A stretch of DNA of 64,000 nucleotides from Typhlomys cinereus (taxonomy: Eukaryota; Chordata; Mammalia; Rodentia; Platacanthomyidae). The position numbers and the translations under genes are program-made. Shown one piece after another: positions 11,262 to 23,400 of this stretch. The notes below the pieces were generated by a model that did not search any database, was not told the origin of the DNA, and saw nothing but the letters and a program-made list of their open reading frames with translations. Where the stretch lies: NCBI GenBank assembly GCA_023101885.1, contig JALPQD010000390.1, forward strand, positions 2,033,257 to 2,097,256, written 5' to 3'. Positions within the stretch are counted from its first letter, which is position 1. Each line of letters starts with the position of its first letter.

Positions 11262-14200
11262 AAGTAATCTCGAATCTTCCCACCAAAAAATGTCCTGGAC
11301 CAAATGGATTCAGCAAAGAGTTCTACCAGACGTTTAGGAACTAATAACAGCAATACTCCTTACACAGTTCCATCAAATAATAAGGAAAGAACACTATCAA
11401 ATTACTTCTATGAAGCTAATATCGTCTTAATTCCAAAACCTAATAAAGATACACTTAAAAAAGAAAACTATAGGCCATTCATCTCTCTGATGAATACAGA
11501 TGCAAAGATTCTCCTAGCAAATAAGATTGAAAAACATATCAAGAAGATCATCCATGGGGATCAAGTAGGCTTTATCCACGGCGCACAAGGTTGGTTCAAC
11601 ATACGCAAATCAATAAATGTAATTCAACATATAAACCAGCCCAAAGTTCAAGACCACATGATACTCTCGATAGATGCATACAAAGTTTTTGACAAGATCC
11701 AACAGCCTTTTATGATAAAAACGCTTGAGACAGTAGGAATGGAAGGAACCTTTATCAATATAATTAAAGCTGTATACAACAAGCCTTCAGCAAGGATTAT
11801 CCTCAATGGTGAAAAACTTGAAGCATTCCCGCTACGATCAGGAACTGGACAAGGCTGTCTACTCTCACCACTTCTCTTCTATATTGTACTTGAAGTCTTA
11901 GCTGAAGCCATAAGACAAGAAAGGGACATAAAAGGGATTCAAAACGGCAAGGAAAAAATCAAGTTATCTCTATTTGAAGATGACACGATCTTATACCTGA
12001 GTGATCCCAAAAACTCCACCAGGAAGCTCCTGGAACTAATTGAGAAGTTCAGCAGGGCGGCAGGATACAAGATAAATGTGCAAAAATCAGTGGCCTTCCT
12101 ATATGCCGAGAATGAAAGAAGCAAAAAAACCCTGAGAGAAACAATCCCATTTACTATAGCCCCTAAAAAAATGAAATACCTTGATATAAACCTAACCAAG
12201 GAAGTAAGAGACCTCTATAATGAAAACATTAAAACCCTGAAGAAAGAAATTGCAGAAGACACCAGAAGGTGGAAAGACCTCCCATGTTCCTGGATTGGCA
12301 GAATCAACATCGTAAAAATGACCATCGTACCAAAGGCAATATACAATTTCAATGCTATACCAATTAAAATCCCAAAGCAATTCTTCAAAGAAGTTGACCA
12401 AACAATCTCAAAATTCATATGAAGGCACAAAAGACCCAGGATAGCAAAAACAATCCTGAGTAACAAAAACATGGCTGGAGGTATCACCATACCAAACCTT
12501 AGTTGACAAAATCAGCCTGGTATTGGCTCCAACATAGACATACAGATCAATGGATAAGGGTTAAAGACTCATATATAAGCCCACACAACTACAGCCATTT
12601 GATCTTTGATACAGAGGCCCAAAGAATCCAATGGAAAAAGAACAACATCTTCAACAAATGGTGCTGACAAAACTGGATCTCCACATGCAGAAGATTAAAC
12701 CTGGACCCGTATTTGTCACGATGTACAAGAATTAATTGGGATCTCTCTCGAGCTGATTGGGCTAGGCCAAAAGTTCCTAAACAGACATCCAATAGCACAG
12801 TCACTACAACCAACACTCAACAGATGGGATGTTTTGAAATTAAAGAGCTTCTGTTCAGATAAAAAGATTGTAACTGGAGCACAAAGACAACCCACATAAT
12901 GGGAGAAAATCTTCACTAACCACATATCTGATAGAGCTCTACTGTCCAGAGTGCACGAAGAACTTAGAAAACTAAACACCAAGGAAACCAATGGCCCAAT
13001 TAAGAAATGGGCCCTGGAACTTAAAAGAAACTTTACTAGGGATGAAATTAAAATGTCTAACAAATATCTTTAAAAATTCTCCACTTCTTTAGCTATCAAG
13101 GAAATGCAAGTCAAAACTTCCCTGAGATATCATCTCACCCCGGTCAGGATGACAAAAATCTACAATAGAAACAACGTCAAATGCTGGAGGGATTGTGGAG
13201 AGAGGGGAACTCTCCTACATTGTTGGTGGGAATGCAGGCTCAAACAACCACTCTGGTGAACCGTCTGGCGAATCTTTACGAAGTTAAAGATTGAAATGCC
13301 ATATGACCCTACTATACCACTTTTGGGAATAACCCCCCATACAGCAAAAATTCACCTCGATAGCACATGCACGATCATGTTCATAACAGCACTGTTTACA
13401 ATAGCAAAGTCATGGAATCAACCCAAATGTCCAACAGTTGACAAATGGATAAAGAAAATGTGGTACATTTATACAATGGAATACTACTCAACCATCAAAA
13501 ATGGTGAATTAATGCAATTTGCTGGGAAATGGATGGAATTAGAAACAATTATATTGAGTGAAGTATATCAGTCATGGAATGTTAAGCACCGTATGTACTC
13601 CCTAATAGGTGGATCCTAGTACCAAACCCACTTAGAGACACTCAAAGACAAATCTCTGTAATACCTATGGTAATTGTAAAGATTATAAACAGGAGTGATG
13701 AGGAAGGAGAGCCCCACCAGAAACAAGGAGAGAGGGGACCATGTTACAGCAGAGAAAATAGGCCACCATCAAGGACTGCAAGTAAGTAATGAGACATCTG
13801 GTTAAATTCACAGACTTTCCTTCCTGTTCATTTGCAACTGATGGGGTATGATCTCACCAGTAGGGGAGGGCTTATAGGCTGCCAGATAGAAAGTAACCAT
13901 TTTGCAAATGGGTGATTGACTCCTCTCTCACCGCGGTCATCTCCTTTTATTCCATCTATCTTTGAATATACTCTTATAACAAGACTCTAATTTAACATTT
14001 TTTTTTTAATCTCTGGCCAGGGGGTGACATCCAATACCCATCAGGACGGAGCTGAGGGCATTGTAGGAGCAGCAAAACTGAAAAAAAAATCAACAAACCA
14101 TAATTCAGAACATCAGAGACTCTATATCAACCACCTGGAACTTGGCCAACCTAATCTCTCCCCATCCTGAAGATCAGGGAAATTTATGGAACATGGGGCT

Positions 14201-14655
14201 GTAAGATTGTAAGAGCACAAGGATGGGAGGAGTCATGATATGCAAGATACTCCACACAAGTTAGGACCGAAGCAATTATAATAGGACTCTGCATGAGGTG
14301 CGCAATGACCAACTTGTCATTGACTCTCAAAGTCTAGCATGGACTAAAGGCACTAGGATTCTTGGAAGCTATGGACTGACAGTCACAGTAGTGTTCCTAA
14401 GCTTAAAGGGAACACAGGAAAGGGTTCTGGGAAATGCCCCTGGGTCCTTGCACCTCATCAAAGAGGAGGACCCAGAGGAGAGTTTGGAATGCACATTAAA
14501 GGATGCTCTGGGAATTGGGGGGGAGGCACTGGGGGATGGGGAGGGAGAAGCTAGGGGAGGGGGAGCAGGGGGGTCAGGGAGAGGTAGAGGGAGTGAAGGG
14601 ACTGGTGTACCTGTTAAGTTTGTATGAGCAGAAATAATAATATAAAAAATGAGTC
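11262..14655 (+). mobile_element. LINE-1 element D, 5'-truncated within ORF2
   Basis: Starts abruptly at AAGTAATCTCGAATCTTCCC, equivalent to 44537 of L1-B, and continues through the ORF2 RT core, the C-terminal region (MYSLIGGS stop at 13617-13619) and the 3' UTR. It ends in the polypurine tract (14510-14600), AACTGGTGTACCT-type terminal box and A-rich tail. Immediately after it, 14656-14735 holds two further scraps of L1 3' end in mixed orientation. Confidence 0.88.
11304..13619 (+). pseudogene. L1-D ORF2 reverse-transcriptase remnant
   Basis: The longest open stretch (11304-12422) keeps [28 protein letters not shown] and FEDD in place of the usual FADD catalytic box, followed by [14 protein letters not shown] at 12420-12422 replaces the Trp codon of the FIWRHK block. 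Downstream pieces reach MYSLIGGS in other frames. Inactive. Confidence 0.85.
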
Positions 14656-14780
14656 TCTGATGTTCTGGATTATGGAGGGAGAGGGGGACCAGTATACCTG
14701 TTGATTGTATGAGTCGAAATAAAAAAATATTGAGTTAATGAATAAATGGAAGAATTAATAAACAGAAAAAAATATAAAAA

Positions 14781-15990
14781 AAGCAAAGGAAGGGACATTT
14801 CCAAATTCTTTCTAAGAAGCTAATATCATACTAATCCCAAAACCTATTAAAGATATATTTAATAAAGAAAACTATAAGCCAATCTCTTTGAAGAACACAG
14901 ATGCAAAGGTTCTTAATAAAATCTTAGCAACTCAGATTCAAAAAGATATCAAAAAGATCATTCACTGTGATGAAGTAGGTTTTATTCCAGGCATACAAGG
15001 TTGGTTCAACATACACAAATAAATAAATGTAATTCATCATATAACCAATTCAAAGTCCAAGATCACATGATACTATCGATAGATGCAGAAAAAGCTTTTG
15101 ACAAGATCAACATCCTTTTATCCTCGGAGACAGTTGGGATGGAAGAAACTTATATCAACATAGTAAAAGGTGTATACAACAATCCAACAGCAAGGATTAT
15201 ACTTAATGGGGAAAAACTTTAAGCATTCCTGCTTCAATCAGAAACTAGACAAGAATGTCCACTCTCGCCACTTCACTTCTATTCAATATTATACTTGAGG
15301 TGTTATCTATAGCCATATGACAAGAGAGAGAGATAAAAGGGATTCAAATTAGCAAGGAAGAAGTCAAGATATCTCTACTTGCAGATGACACAATTGTATA
15401 CCTGAGTAATCCTAAAAACTCCACCAGGAAACTCCTGGAACTAATACAGAAGTTCAGTAGGGTGGCAGGTTTATAAAATAAATGTGCAAAAATCAGTTGT
15501 CTTCCCATACACCAAGGATGAAGAAAGTGAATAAGTCCTAAGAGAAACAATCCCATTTACTCTAACCCATAAAAAAATTAAATACCTTGGTATAAATCTA
15601 ATCAAAGAAGTAAGAGACCTCTGTAATGAAAACTACAAAACCCTAAAGAAAGAAATTACAGAAGACACCAGAAGGTGGAAAGACCTTCCATGCTCCTGGA
15701 TCAGCAGAATCAACATTATGAAAATAACCATCCTACCAAAAGCAATATACAGATTCAAAGCTATATCAATTAAAATTTCCAAGCAATTCTTTAAAGAAAT
15801 TGACCGAAGAATTTCAAAATTCATATGTAAGCCCAAACGGCCCAGGATAGCAAAAAACAAAAAACATTCCTGAATACAAAACCTGCTAGAGGCATCACCA
15901 AACCAAATCTTAATCTATACTACAAATCCATAGTAATAAAAACACTCCGGTATTGGCTCCAAAACAGACACATAGATCAATGGATAACTG
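14781..15990 (+). mobile_element. Older L1 ORF2 fragment (L1-E)
   Basis: Begins near GCAAAGGAAGGGACATTTCC (L1-B about 44660) and ends at AGATCAATGGATAACTG (L1-B about 45840). It has neither 5' nor 3' end of L1. It is more diverged and carries more frameshifts than L1-D, so it looks older. Tandem-unit sequence starts right after it. Confidence 0.8.
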
Positions 15991-17221
15991 TTGGCAGAAT
16001 TTTTCTATCAATCTTTGAAACTGCCAAAAAGATGTATTTCGATATCAGCTTTCATTAATAAGTAACAAGTAGTGAAAGAGTTAGCATATATAGAAGGAAT
16101 AATGTAATCAAATATATTATCCTCATTTTGTTTATTTTTGTCTTATGTCGAACTTGTTGATTAGCAGGGAAAATGGTTTTTGCAATTAGAAAATTACATG
16201 GAAAAGGAATCTGTCCCCAGAGAAGTGAACATTTCTCATATAAATAACAGCATGTCTTCTTATAATATACTGTATATTATAAGATGGCTTTGGTTTTAAC
16301 ACAAGAAAAATTACTATCATTAGAAAACAAACTTCATTACAGTATTCTGTGTTATATCAATTGGTAAAGGTAAGAATTGTAATTTTTAGCTAATGTAAAC
16401 AGATAGGATTAAATAACTATATAGTTTATATTGACATGTACTGATACATTTTTCCAATATTACTATTAGGGTTAAATTACACAAAATAGTTAAAATAATC
16501 ATTAAATAATTTACATTTTGATTTGAAACACAGTTTGAGATACAAATGGAAACCCATTCAATATAAAAGTATCAATATTTTTAATATAAGATTTTCCCCC
16601 AATTTCTGATCTCAGGTACAACTATTTATCACCCCCTCATACTCACTTACTATACATTTGAATAGCATAAGTGTATAAGATTATTAAACCATATCCTATA
16701 AAAATTCAAAATGGTGAAAATTTTGGATGAACATTGACAAAATTGGTCTGCAAACTAATGTGTTTGAAAGGGTTTCTATCTTTGAGGAGCTAAGGTGTAT
16801 TGTAAATGGATCTGGAAATTTCAAGGAACATCGAAAATTTATCTTTAGAGTTTTTTTTTTTTCCTGTCGTTTTCTATTTCCAATAGGAAACAGGCTTCCT
16901 GAATCCATGGCTCTGTATCTACTAATAAAGAATTAAAAGCGCTATGCATATAAAATGTTTAAATTATCATTGCATTAATTACAGAAAATTAAACCATTAT
17001 TTCAAAGAGGAAATAAATTGAATATACATAAAGCATATGAATAAATATAAGCATGTCTATATTTACCTGAAAAGTTTAAAAAGTATCATTGCAAAAATAC
17101 AAATTTTAAAATTTGTCAAACTGTCTACAGACAAAAAGGCTTATCTACAAAAAAAAACCCACCATTAAAAGATTCAAGAAAATTTTCATGTTTTTTTCCA
17201 AGACCTTGTTCATAACTTACA

Positions 17222-17310
17222 TCTCTGGGAACTGGGGGAATAGCTAAGTGCAGTGTGCTGGCCCAGCAGTGAAAACCCAAGTTCTCCGTATAATGTCACA
17301 CTATGTGTAG
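17222..17310 (+). repeat. ID-like SINE scrap conserved in every unit
   Basis: GGGAACTGGGGGAATAGCTA followed by GTGCAGTGTGCTGG resembles the ID head. Equivalent pieces lie near 25060, 33412, 41385 and 62090, so the insertion predates the duplications. Confidence 0.4.
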
Positions 17311-18984
17311 AGAGATTTGTGTGTTTAGAGTATTTTATGCTTGCATGTAGTTTTGAGTGGACAATTTTTTACATGTGAATTTTTTACATGTGAAAAATGT
17401 ATCCTTTTATTAATCAAAAATTGAGACTACCTATAAAAGAAACGAATGAATAGTAAGGAAGGAATTCAAGGACAGATGGAAGAAAACAAGATTACTGCAG
17501 ACAAAGAAGAAATGGAATTTCTATACAATTCAAATTTCCTCTTCCTTATTTTTTGAAAATTTACATAGAGTTCAATTTAGAAATACGTGCTACACAAATG
17601 TTTAAGGAAATGAAACAAATAAATCTTTGTTCATCATTATATATATTACAGTCTCTAGAATGCATTACACAGGTAAATAAACATGTTTAAATATGTTTCT
17701 GCAGTACAGATAAGGAAACCCAAAACATGTAGCAGAAATTTAAGTTCAATAAATCATAGCTAACATGGTGGCGTTTTGCCTAGAAGTTCATCTCAGTTTT
17801 AATTAATATGTTTTAGTTTGCTTGGAAATTTTCTGTTGCAGTGGAAGAACTTTGAGATAATTCAGTACTTCACTATTTATTTTGGAACACTGCAAATAGA
17901 AAATTACTTTAAAATTTACTCATAACCATGATATCTTGAGAATTTCTATGATAGTGAAAAACCTTTTTTCCTTTTCAAAATACTTCTGTTTCAAGAATGC
18001 ATTCATGAATTCCTATCACACATACCTCTTCAGATATGATTGAGCATCTGCCTCCTGTGTACAGTGAGTTTGTCCATCATTATGTTTATGGCAATGTTGA
18101 AATGCTTTATATATACTGAAAGCAATGAGGTTGCAAGCAACTTTTGTAACAGTGAATGAAAAAAATGCAATTGCTAAAGAACCAGTTCATGGAAAATGTG
18201 ACCAAAAACATTTTAAGGGGACATGTAGATAATATTGAAAATAATTGCAGCATAATTTTCAAGATACTGCATAATTAAAATGAGTAAAAACCTTCCAGAA
18301 TGCTCATGCATAATCCCACACATAAGTATACAGAACATAGTGGAATATATGAAAATGAGTGAGCATCAGTGTAACAAAAAATAAAGGAGAACATGTAAGA
18401 TAGATAAACAGATCAGAGATGATTTGGTATTCATGTAGCATTCACATGATAGATAAGTATTTATGAAAAAGTGTTGCACACTCTTCTTAGGTCTGCTTTC
18501 TTGCTTGTAAGTGCTGAATAAGCTGCTCGTGATGTCTTTATTCTCTGGATCAGAAGACCACATTAAAATTTTCTACTTCTCATGATTCCCTAACTGAATG
18601 CAATCCTATTTTGAGATTTGAAAATTTATCTTTTTTTTTTTAGAAATTGGACAATTTAAAATCTGATTTCTTTAAATTTAACCTCAAATTGAAAATCAGA
18701 ATTTAAATATTAAATGGCATCTCACCATATCTAATGGTCAGTTAATAAATGCTTTTGAAAAAATAACTTATTTGTAAAGTTTTTAAAAATATACATCTTC
18801 AGAAGTCATTATCAAACTTTAAATGTTATTCTCTAGATATTAGTAAACATACTTAACCATTACATCTTCATGCATTAAAATCAATTTTGGATTCTAAACA
18901 GAAATATTAGAAAAAAAACAGAATAATCATTGCTTATGCTTATATGCAGACTATTGTTTATTATGCTTTTTGAGTCTTCAAATG

Positions 18985-19238
18985 AAAATTTTAAGTGTCA
19001 TGGCTCATTGCATGAAGTCATGTACAATTTTATACATAGGAGGAAAAAATTACACATGGATATTTTTAGCAATAAACAATGCACATGAATCTATATCAGA
19101 GGATATCATGAAAGCTTTCTTTTTTATTTAATTGTGGGGCTTGCAAATTTGAAATATACTACCTTCAGGTGATGCATGAAATAAAACAACCTGAATATGA
19201 AGAAATGACACACACTTCTGTTTAAGCCACTCCTGCAG
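18985..19238 (+). promoter_or_regulatory. Putative promoter/leader region of OR-2
   Basis: A block (TAAGTGTCATGGCTCATTG, then a TACATAGGAGG box) about 250-200 bp before the ATG is conserved before every OR copy (26895, 35195, 49845, 63805). An acceptor-like CTTCTGTTTAAG ends at about 19226, 12 nt before the ATG. Conservation may only reflect recent duplication; no EBF site was pinned down. Confidence 0.35.
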
Positions 19239-20183
19239 ATGAGACACACAGAGAACACTGCAGCAGATAATGCTACCACAGTGATGGAGTTCATCCTCCT
19301 GGGATTCTCTGACCTGCCCAACCTCCAAGGGTTTCTCTTCGGAATATTCTCCATAATGTACTTAATTATCTTAATTGGAAACAGCCTCATCATTGTGATA
19401 ACTCGGCTAGACCCTGCATTACAGAAGCCTATGTATTTTTTCCTGTCAAATTTCTATTCTCTGGAAATCTGTTATGTGTCAGTCATTCTCCCTAGGATTC
19501 TCTTTAACATTTCCACTCAGGACAGAAGGATTTCCATTATGAGCTGTGCCACACAAATGTGTTTCTTCCTGATGCTGGCAGCCACTGAAAGTGTCCTGCT
19601 GGCCGTGGTGTCCTATGACCGCCATGTGGCTATCTGTAACCCTCTGCACTATCCTCTGGTCATGAACCCAACAAGGTGCACACAGCTGGCAGCAGGTGCC
19701 TGGCTGATTGGAATCCCATTCCAGCTGGCACAAACCTGTCAGATATTCTCTCTGCACTTCTGTGATTCTAACAAAATAGATCACTTCTTCTGTGACATAC
19801 CCCCGCTTCTCATGCTGGCCTGTGGGGACACGTCTCTCAATGAGCTTTATGTCTATGCCATAGCCATCCTGTTCGCTGCTGCTCCTTTTATTTTGATCCT
19901 TGCCTCTTACAGTAAAATCATTGCTACCATCCTGAGATTTCCCACAGCAGAAGGACGGACAAAAGCTTTTTCCACATGTTCTTCTCACCTGGTGGTGGTG
20001 GTTTTGTTTTTTGGCTCTGCCAGTATTTCCTATTTCATGCCAACCTCCACTCATTCTGCAATGACTGACAAAATGCTGTCTCTATTCTACACTGTCGTGA
20101 CACCCATGTTCAACCCAATGATATACAGTCTGAGGAACAAGGATGTGATTACAGCGTTGAGAAAATTAATATTAAAATCTTAG
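19239..20183 (+). CDS. Olfactory receptor family 10 (OR-2), intact
   Basis: Complete 314-aa class II odorant receptor in one exon. Landmarks: N-glycosylation site NAT at 11-13; GN at 47-48 (TM1); PMYFFL at 64-69; Cys103 for the conserved loop disulfide; SYDRHVAIC at 125-133; HFFCDIPPLL at 182-191; SY at 223-224 (TM5); KAFSTCSSH at 242-250; NPMIY at 292-296; short LILKS tail. The usual DRY at the end of TM3 is DRH here. A stop codon upstream in frame and an acceptor-like tract 12 nt before the ATG support this start, which aligns with Met23 of the longer frames of OR-3 and OR-4. AATAAA lies 217 nt after the stop. Likely OR10AG/10A-type from motif resemblance; subfamily not proven. Confidence 0.93.
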   Translation: MRHTENTAADNATTVMEFILLGFSDLPNLQGFLFGIFSIMYLIILIGNSLIIVITRLDPALQKPMYFFLSNFYSLEICYVSVILPRILFNISTQDRRISIMSCATQMCFFLMLAATESVLLAVVSYDRHVAICNPLHYPLVMNPTRCTQLAAGAWLIGIPFQLAQTCQIFSLHFCDSNKIDHFFCDIPPLLMLACGDTSLNELYVYAIAILFAAAPFILILASYSKIIATILRFPTAEGRTKAFSTCSSHLVVVVLFFGSASISYFMPTSTHSAMTDKMLSLFYTVVTPMFNPMIYSLRNKDVITALRKLILKS

Positions 20184-22335
20184 TGTTTTACAAATATGTA
20201 CAAAAGAATGAAATGGTTTCCACATTCTTGTCACATATACATTTCACCACAGTGCATTTCTGTTGAGACGTCAATTACTTCTTTTTATAAAATATTTAAT
20301 GACTTTTAGGACTATGAAATGTATTATTGCTGGAAATCATTCTAGACTAATTAATCCATGTTTAATGTTAAATGTCCAATGAAAAATATTTCCTTATAAA
20401 ATAAAGTGTCATGCTTTTTCGTAGTCTATACATCATTGGAATTCAGGGACTGTTTTTGAAAACTTCAATATTTGAAAAATGTGACTCATGTACACTGGTA
20501 CAATATTTAGTATATATTTCAAAATCTTTTCATCAAGGTTCCCAGGAATCTTTCCTTTGTTGTTACAGAGATTCAAGGGTGATGTTTTTTTCATAGAGAT
20601 TTAGTAAATATTAGAATAAATTCATTTGTGAAGTTGTGAATATGTCTTTGTCCTTTCTGGAAATATTTGAGCATTTTAAGGAAATTAAACAATAGTGAAT
20701 CCTAAAAACATTATTTAACATAGAAGACATAAGAATGAGATTACTACACATGCATACCAGAAGATAAATTTGTATTTGCAAGCTGTCTTCATAATCAATG
20801 GACATATAGAACATGGGCTATATGATAAATATAATTCTTACTCAATTTAACACCTACATGTGAATTGTAATGAAAACTCAGGTAATTGAATGTCAAGTGA
20901 AGTCCCTGTCTGATTTTAATGGACATTTCCATGTACCCACATGGCATGTATTTTTGTACATGTCAGCATGTTACATGAAAATATTTTCATGCAGATATGT
21001 AATGAACTTTGAACAAATTGCACTTAATGTGTTCTCCTTTGTCCTTGGCCTCTACTTGCTTTTTCATTAGTCTACTGGATTCACAAGGAAAATTCACTTC
21101 TACTTTCCCGTGATTTAATTGATCTGTATTAACAAGTTCTAGGAATAAGAAATGAGAAAAAGCATGTGCCCTTTGTATTACTGCCTCAGAATTAATTTGT
21201 TTAGTATGAATTTTTCAATTTATATTCATTTTCTTTATGTTACATAATTTTTTATGGATGAAAAAATGGTCCATTGTGTATATATTTCAATTTCCTTTGG
21301 ATATTCCTCTCAAAAGACATATACATTGGTCCTTTAACTTGCCTACTGTGAAAAACACAACACTTGGGGTCCTTTGTGTAAGGAGCTAGATGTAGAACAC
21401 TTAGGCCCTAATATAGATTTACCTTTTAGCTTCATAATTATTTCTGTAGTAACTAAACTAATGCATATTCTCAGGTGAATCAAACTAATGCATATTCCCA
21501 GGTGAATCATCTACCAATTTTATTTTGCCCCTAACCTTGCAAACATTTGCTTTATTACTGACTGCAATTCTTTTTAGGTTCAGAAGACATATCAGTTTAT
21601 GTTTCATTTCTGTTATGAATGCTGATTCTGAAATTTTAACTCTATGTTCATTGGACATTTATATTTCATTTTGCGAGAACTATATTTTAGATTATTAGTC
21701 TATTTCCTGGCTGCCATATTTTATTTATTGACATTTGATTGTTTCAAAAATGGGATTTTGTATATATTAGATAAAAATTCCTTTTTTAGTTTCTTGCCTA
21801 AATTGTCTCCTTTGTTGTGGATGTGCATTTTAGTTTGATGAAAATCCATTTTTAAACAATTTACTTTATTCTGGAATCCATTGTCTCATAGTGTGGTAAT
21901 GAAAATTTGAGGAAATTTAGGGTTCTGTCAAAAGAAAAACTGTTTTAGTAGTCATTCTAAGTCATTGAGAATACAGAATTTCCAAAGGAACACGGAGTCT
22001 ACATTGTAGGGTAGGGGATTACAGCAATCATGAGAAATTGTGTGATTAAAACAAACAAACAAAATAATTTCAAACAGAATTTTCCTGGAAGCCAAATCAA
22101 TTATATGAATTCTAAAATAGAAAGGAAGAAGTAAGAGAAGTATATCAGTGATAGCCAAAAGTACAAAGAAGGTAAAAGAACAAATAAACAGTTGATTTTC
22201 TATTTACGATTGGTGAGACTGGGTCAACAAAACTTCTTTCAACTTACATTACGTAGTCCATAAATAAATGAATAAACAAAGAACTGCAATTAAAAAAATT
22301 AAAAAAATAGATAACTGATGTCAAAAAAGGAACTA
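20184..22335. other. 3' flank of OR-2 in the tandem unit
   Basis: AT-rich sequence homologous to the flanks of the other ORs. Contains the AATAAA and a small 25-nt direct duplication near 21466-21510 (ACTAATGCATATTC, then CAGGTGAATC). No gene seen. Confidence 0.7.
20400..20405 (+). promoter_or_regulatory. Candidate polyadenylation signal of OR-2
   Basis: AATAAA 217 nt after the stop codon. The same hexamer is at nearly the same distance in OR-3 and the OR pseudogene, and is missing from OR-4. Confidence 0.5.
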
Positions 22336-22359
22336 AATAGGGTTTTCAAAAGAACAAAT

Positions 22360-23400
22360 ACAAATGCCCATTCTTTCTTCTGTATTCTTTTATTTTTAAT
22401 GCTGTACACATGAATATATGCAATTCATAAGATATTCAACTTTCATCCCTTAGTACCCAAGTCCACCTCTCCCCCTTTTGTCTCTTACAATCCATCATCT
22501 TACCTGCTAGCCTTGATCCTATTTTCAAGTCTTTTCACTTGTGTGGTCCACTATGTTTCCTCCAGTTTGTCTTTGATGATATAAGCCTGATATGTTTTAT
22601 GTCCCAGAAAATACCACAGATCAGTGGGTGTACCAATGAGGAAAGCATCCTCCTTTTCATTCCCATTAGTCCTCATCAGTCTCTCTAGATGTCTAGATCT
22701 TCTTAAGGCTTTTCTGCTTTCATGGTGACATGTTGAAATGAATTCCACGAATTCTTGTGTAAGTATACATATCTTCAATGAAATTTTGCATATCACAAAT
22801 CTATGATGTCCAGAAGGCAGTGGCTGCCCATCACTTTCTGATTTTATGTTCTTACATTCTTACCCACCCATTTTTCCAAGATGCTCCCTGAGACTTGGGG
22901 CAGGGATGGGTGAGGTATCTAAAACATTTTTTAATGTATTGAACATATTTAATCCCAGGAAAATTCAAATTAACACTACATGAGGATTGGATCTTTCCCC
23001 AGTCAAAATTCAATCAAGGAAGCACATGACAACAATTGTTGACTAGGATATAATAGCCATATAAACTTAGCTACTTTGGAAATCTTCTCAAAAGCTAAAA
23101 ATAGCACTACCATGTGCCTTAGACTCTTACTGGGTATTGATCAAAAGGATTTTATGTCCTTCTGTAGAAATATTGCACCTTCATGTTCACTAATCTACTC
23201 ACAATATATAGGAAATGGAACAAACCCAGATATCTAATACAGATGAGTGGATACAAAACTTTGGTATGCAAGCATGGGGTTAATTTCAAGTGTGAAAAAT
23301 ATGAAATATGTAGGATATCTGATGGAACTGGAAAGTATTATATTAATTTTTTAGTCCAAGTCAATAAAGACAAATATGTGTGTGCTTTGAGATTTGTGGA
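22360..23400. mobile_element. Old 5'-inverted L1 remnant, unit 1 copy
   Basis: Bases about 22360-22915 read like a rodent L1 3' UTR on the minus strand (TTTATTTTTAATGCTG, then GTGTGGTCCACTATG). Bases about 22960-23400 read like the ORF2 3' end on the plus strand (AAAAGCTAAAAATAGCAC, then ACTGGGTATTGATC, GATGAGTGGAT). Head-to-head order is the product expected from twin-primed reverse transcription. The same structure is in all units, so it predates the array. Confidence 0.5.

Noticed and set aside
10850..14655. A single twin-primed L1 with inverted 5' end
   Set aside because: The reverse piece holds 3' UTR and ORF2 end that are also present in the forward piece; twin priming does not duplicate element sequence.
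19479..20054. 191-codon antisense frame across OR-2, and similar ones across OR-1, OR-3 and OR-4
   Set aside because: Antisense shadows of conserved OR codons; no independent family resemblance.
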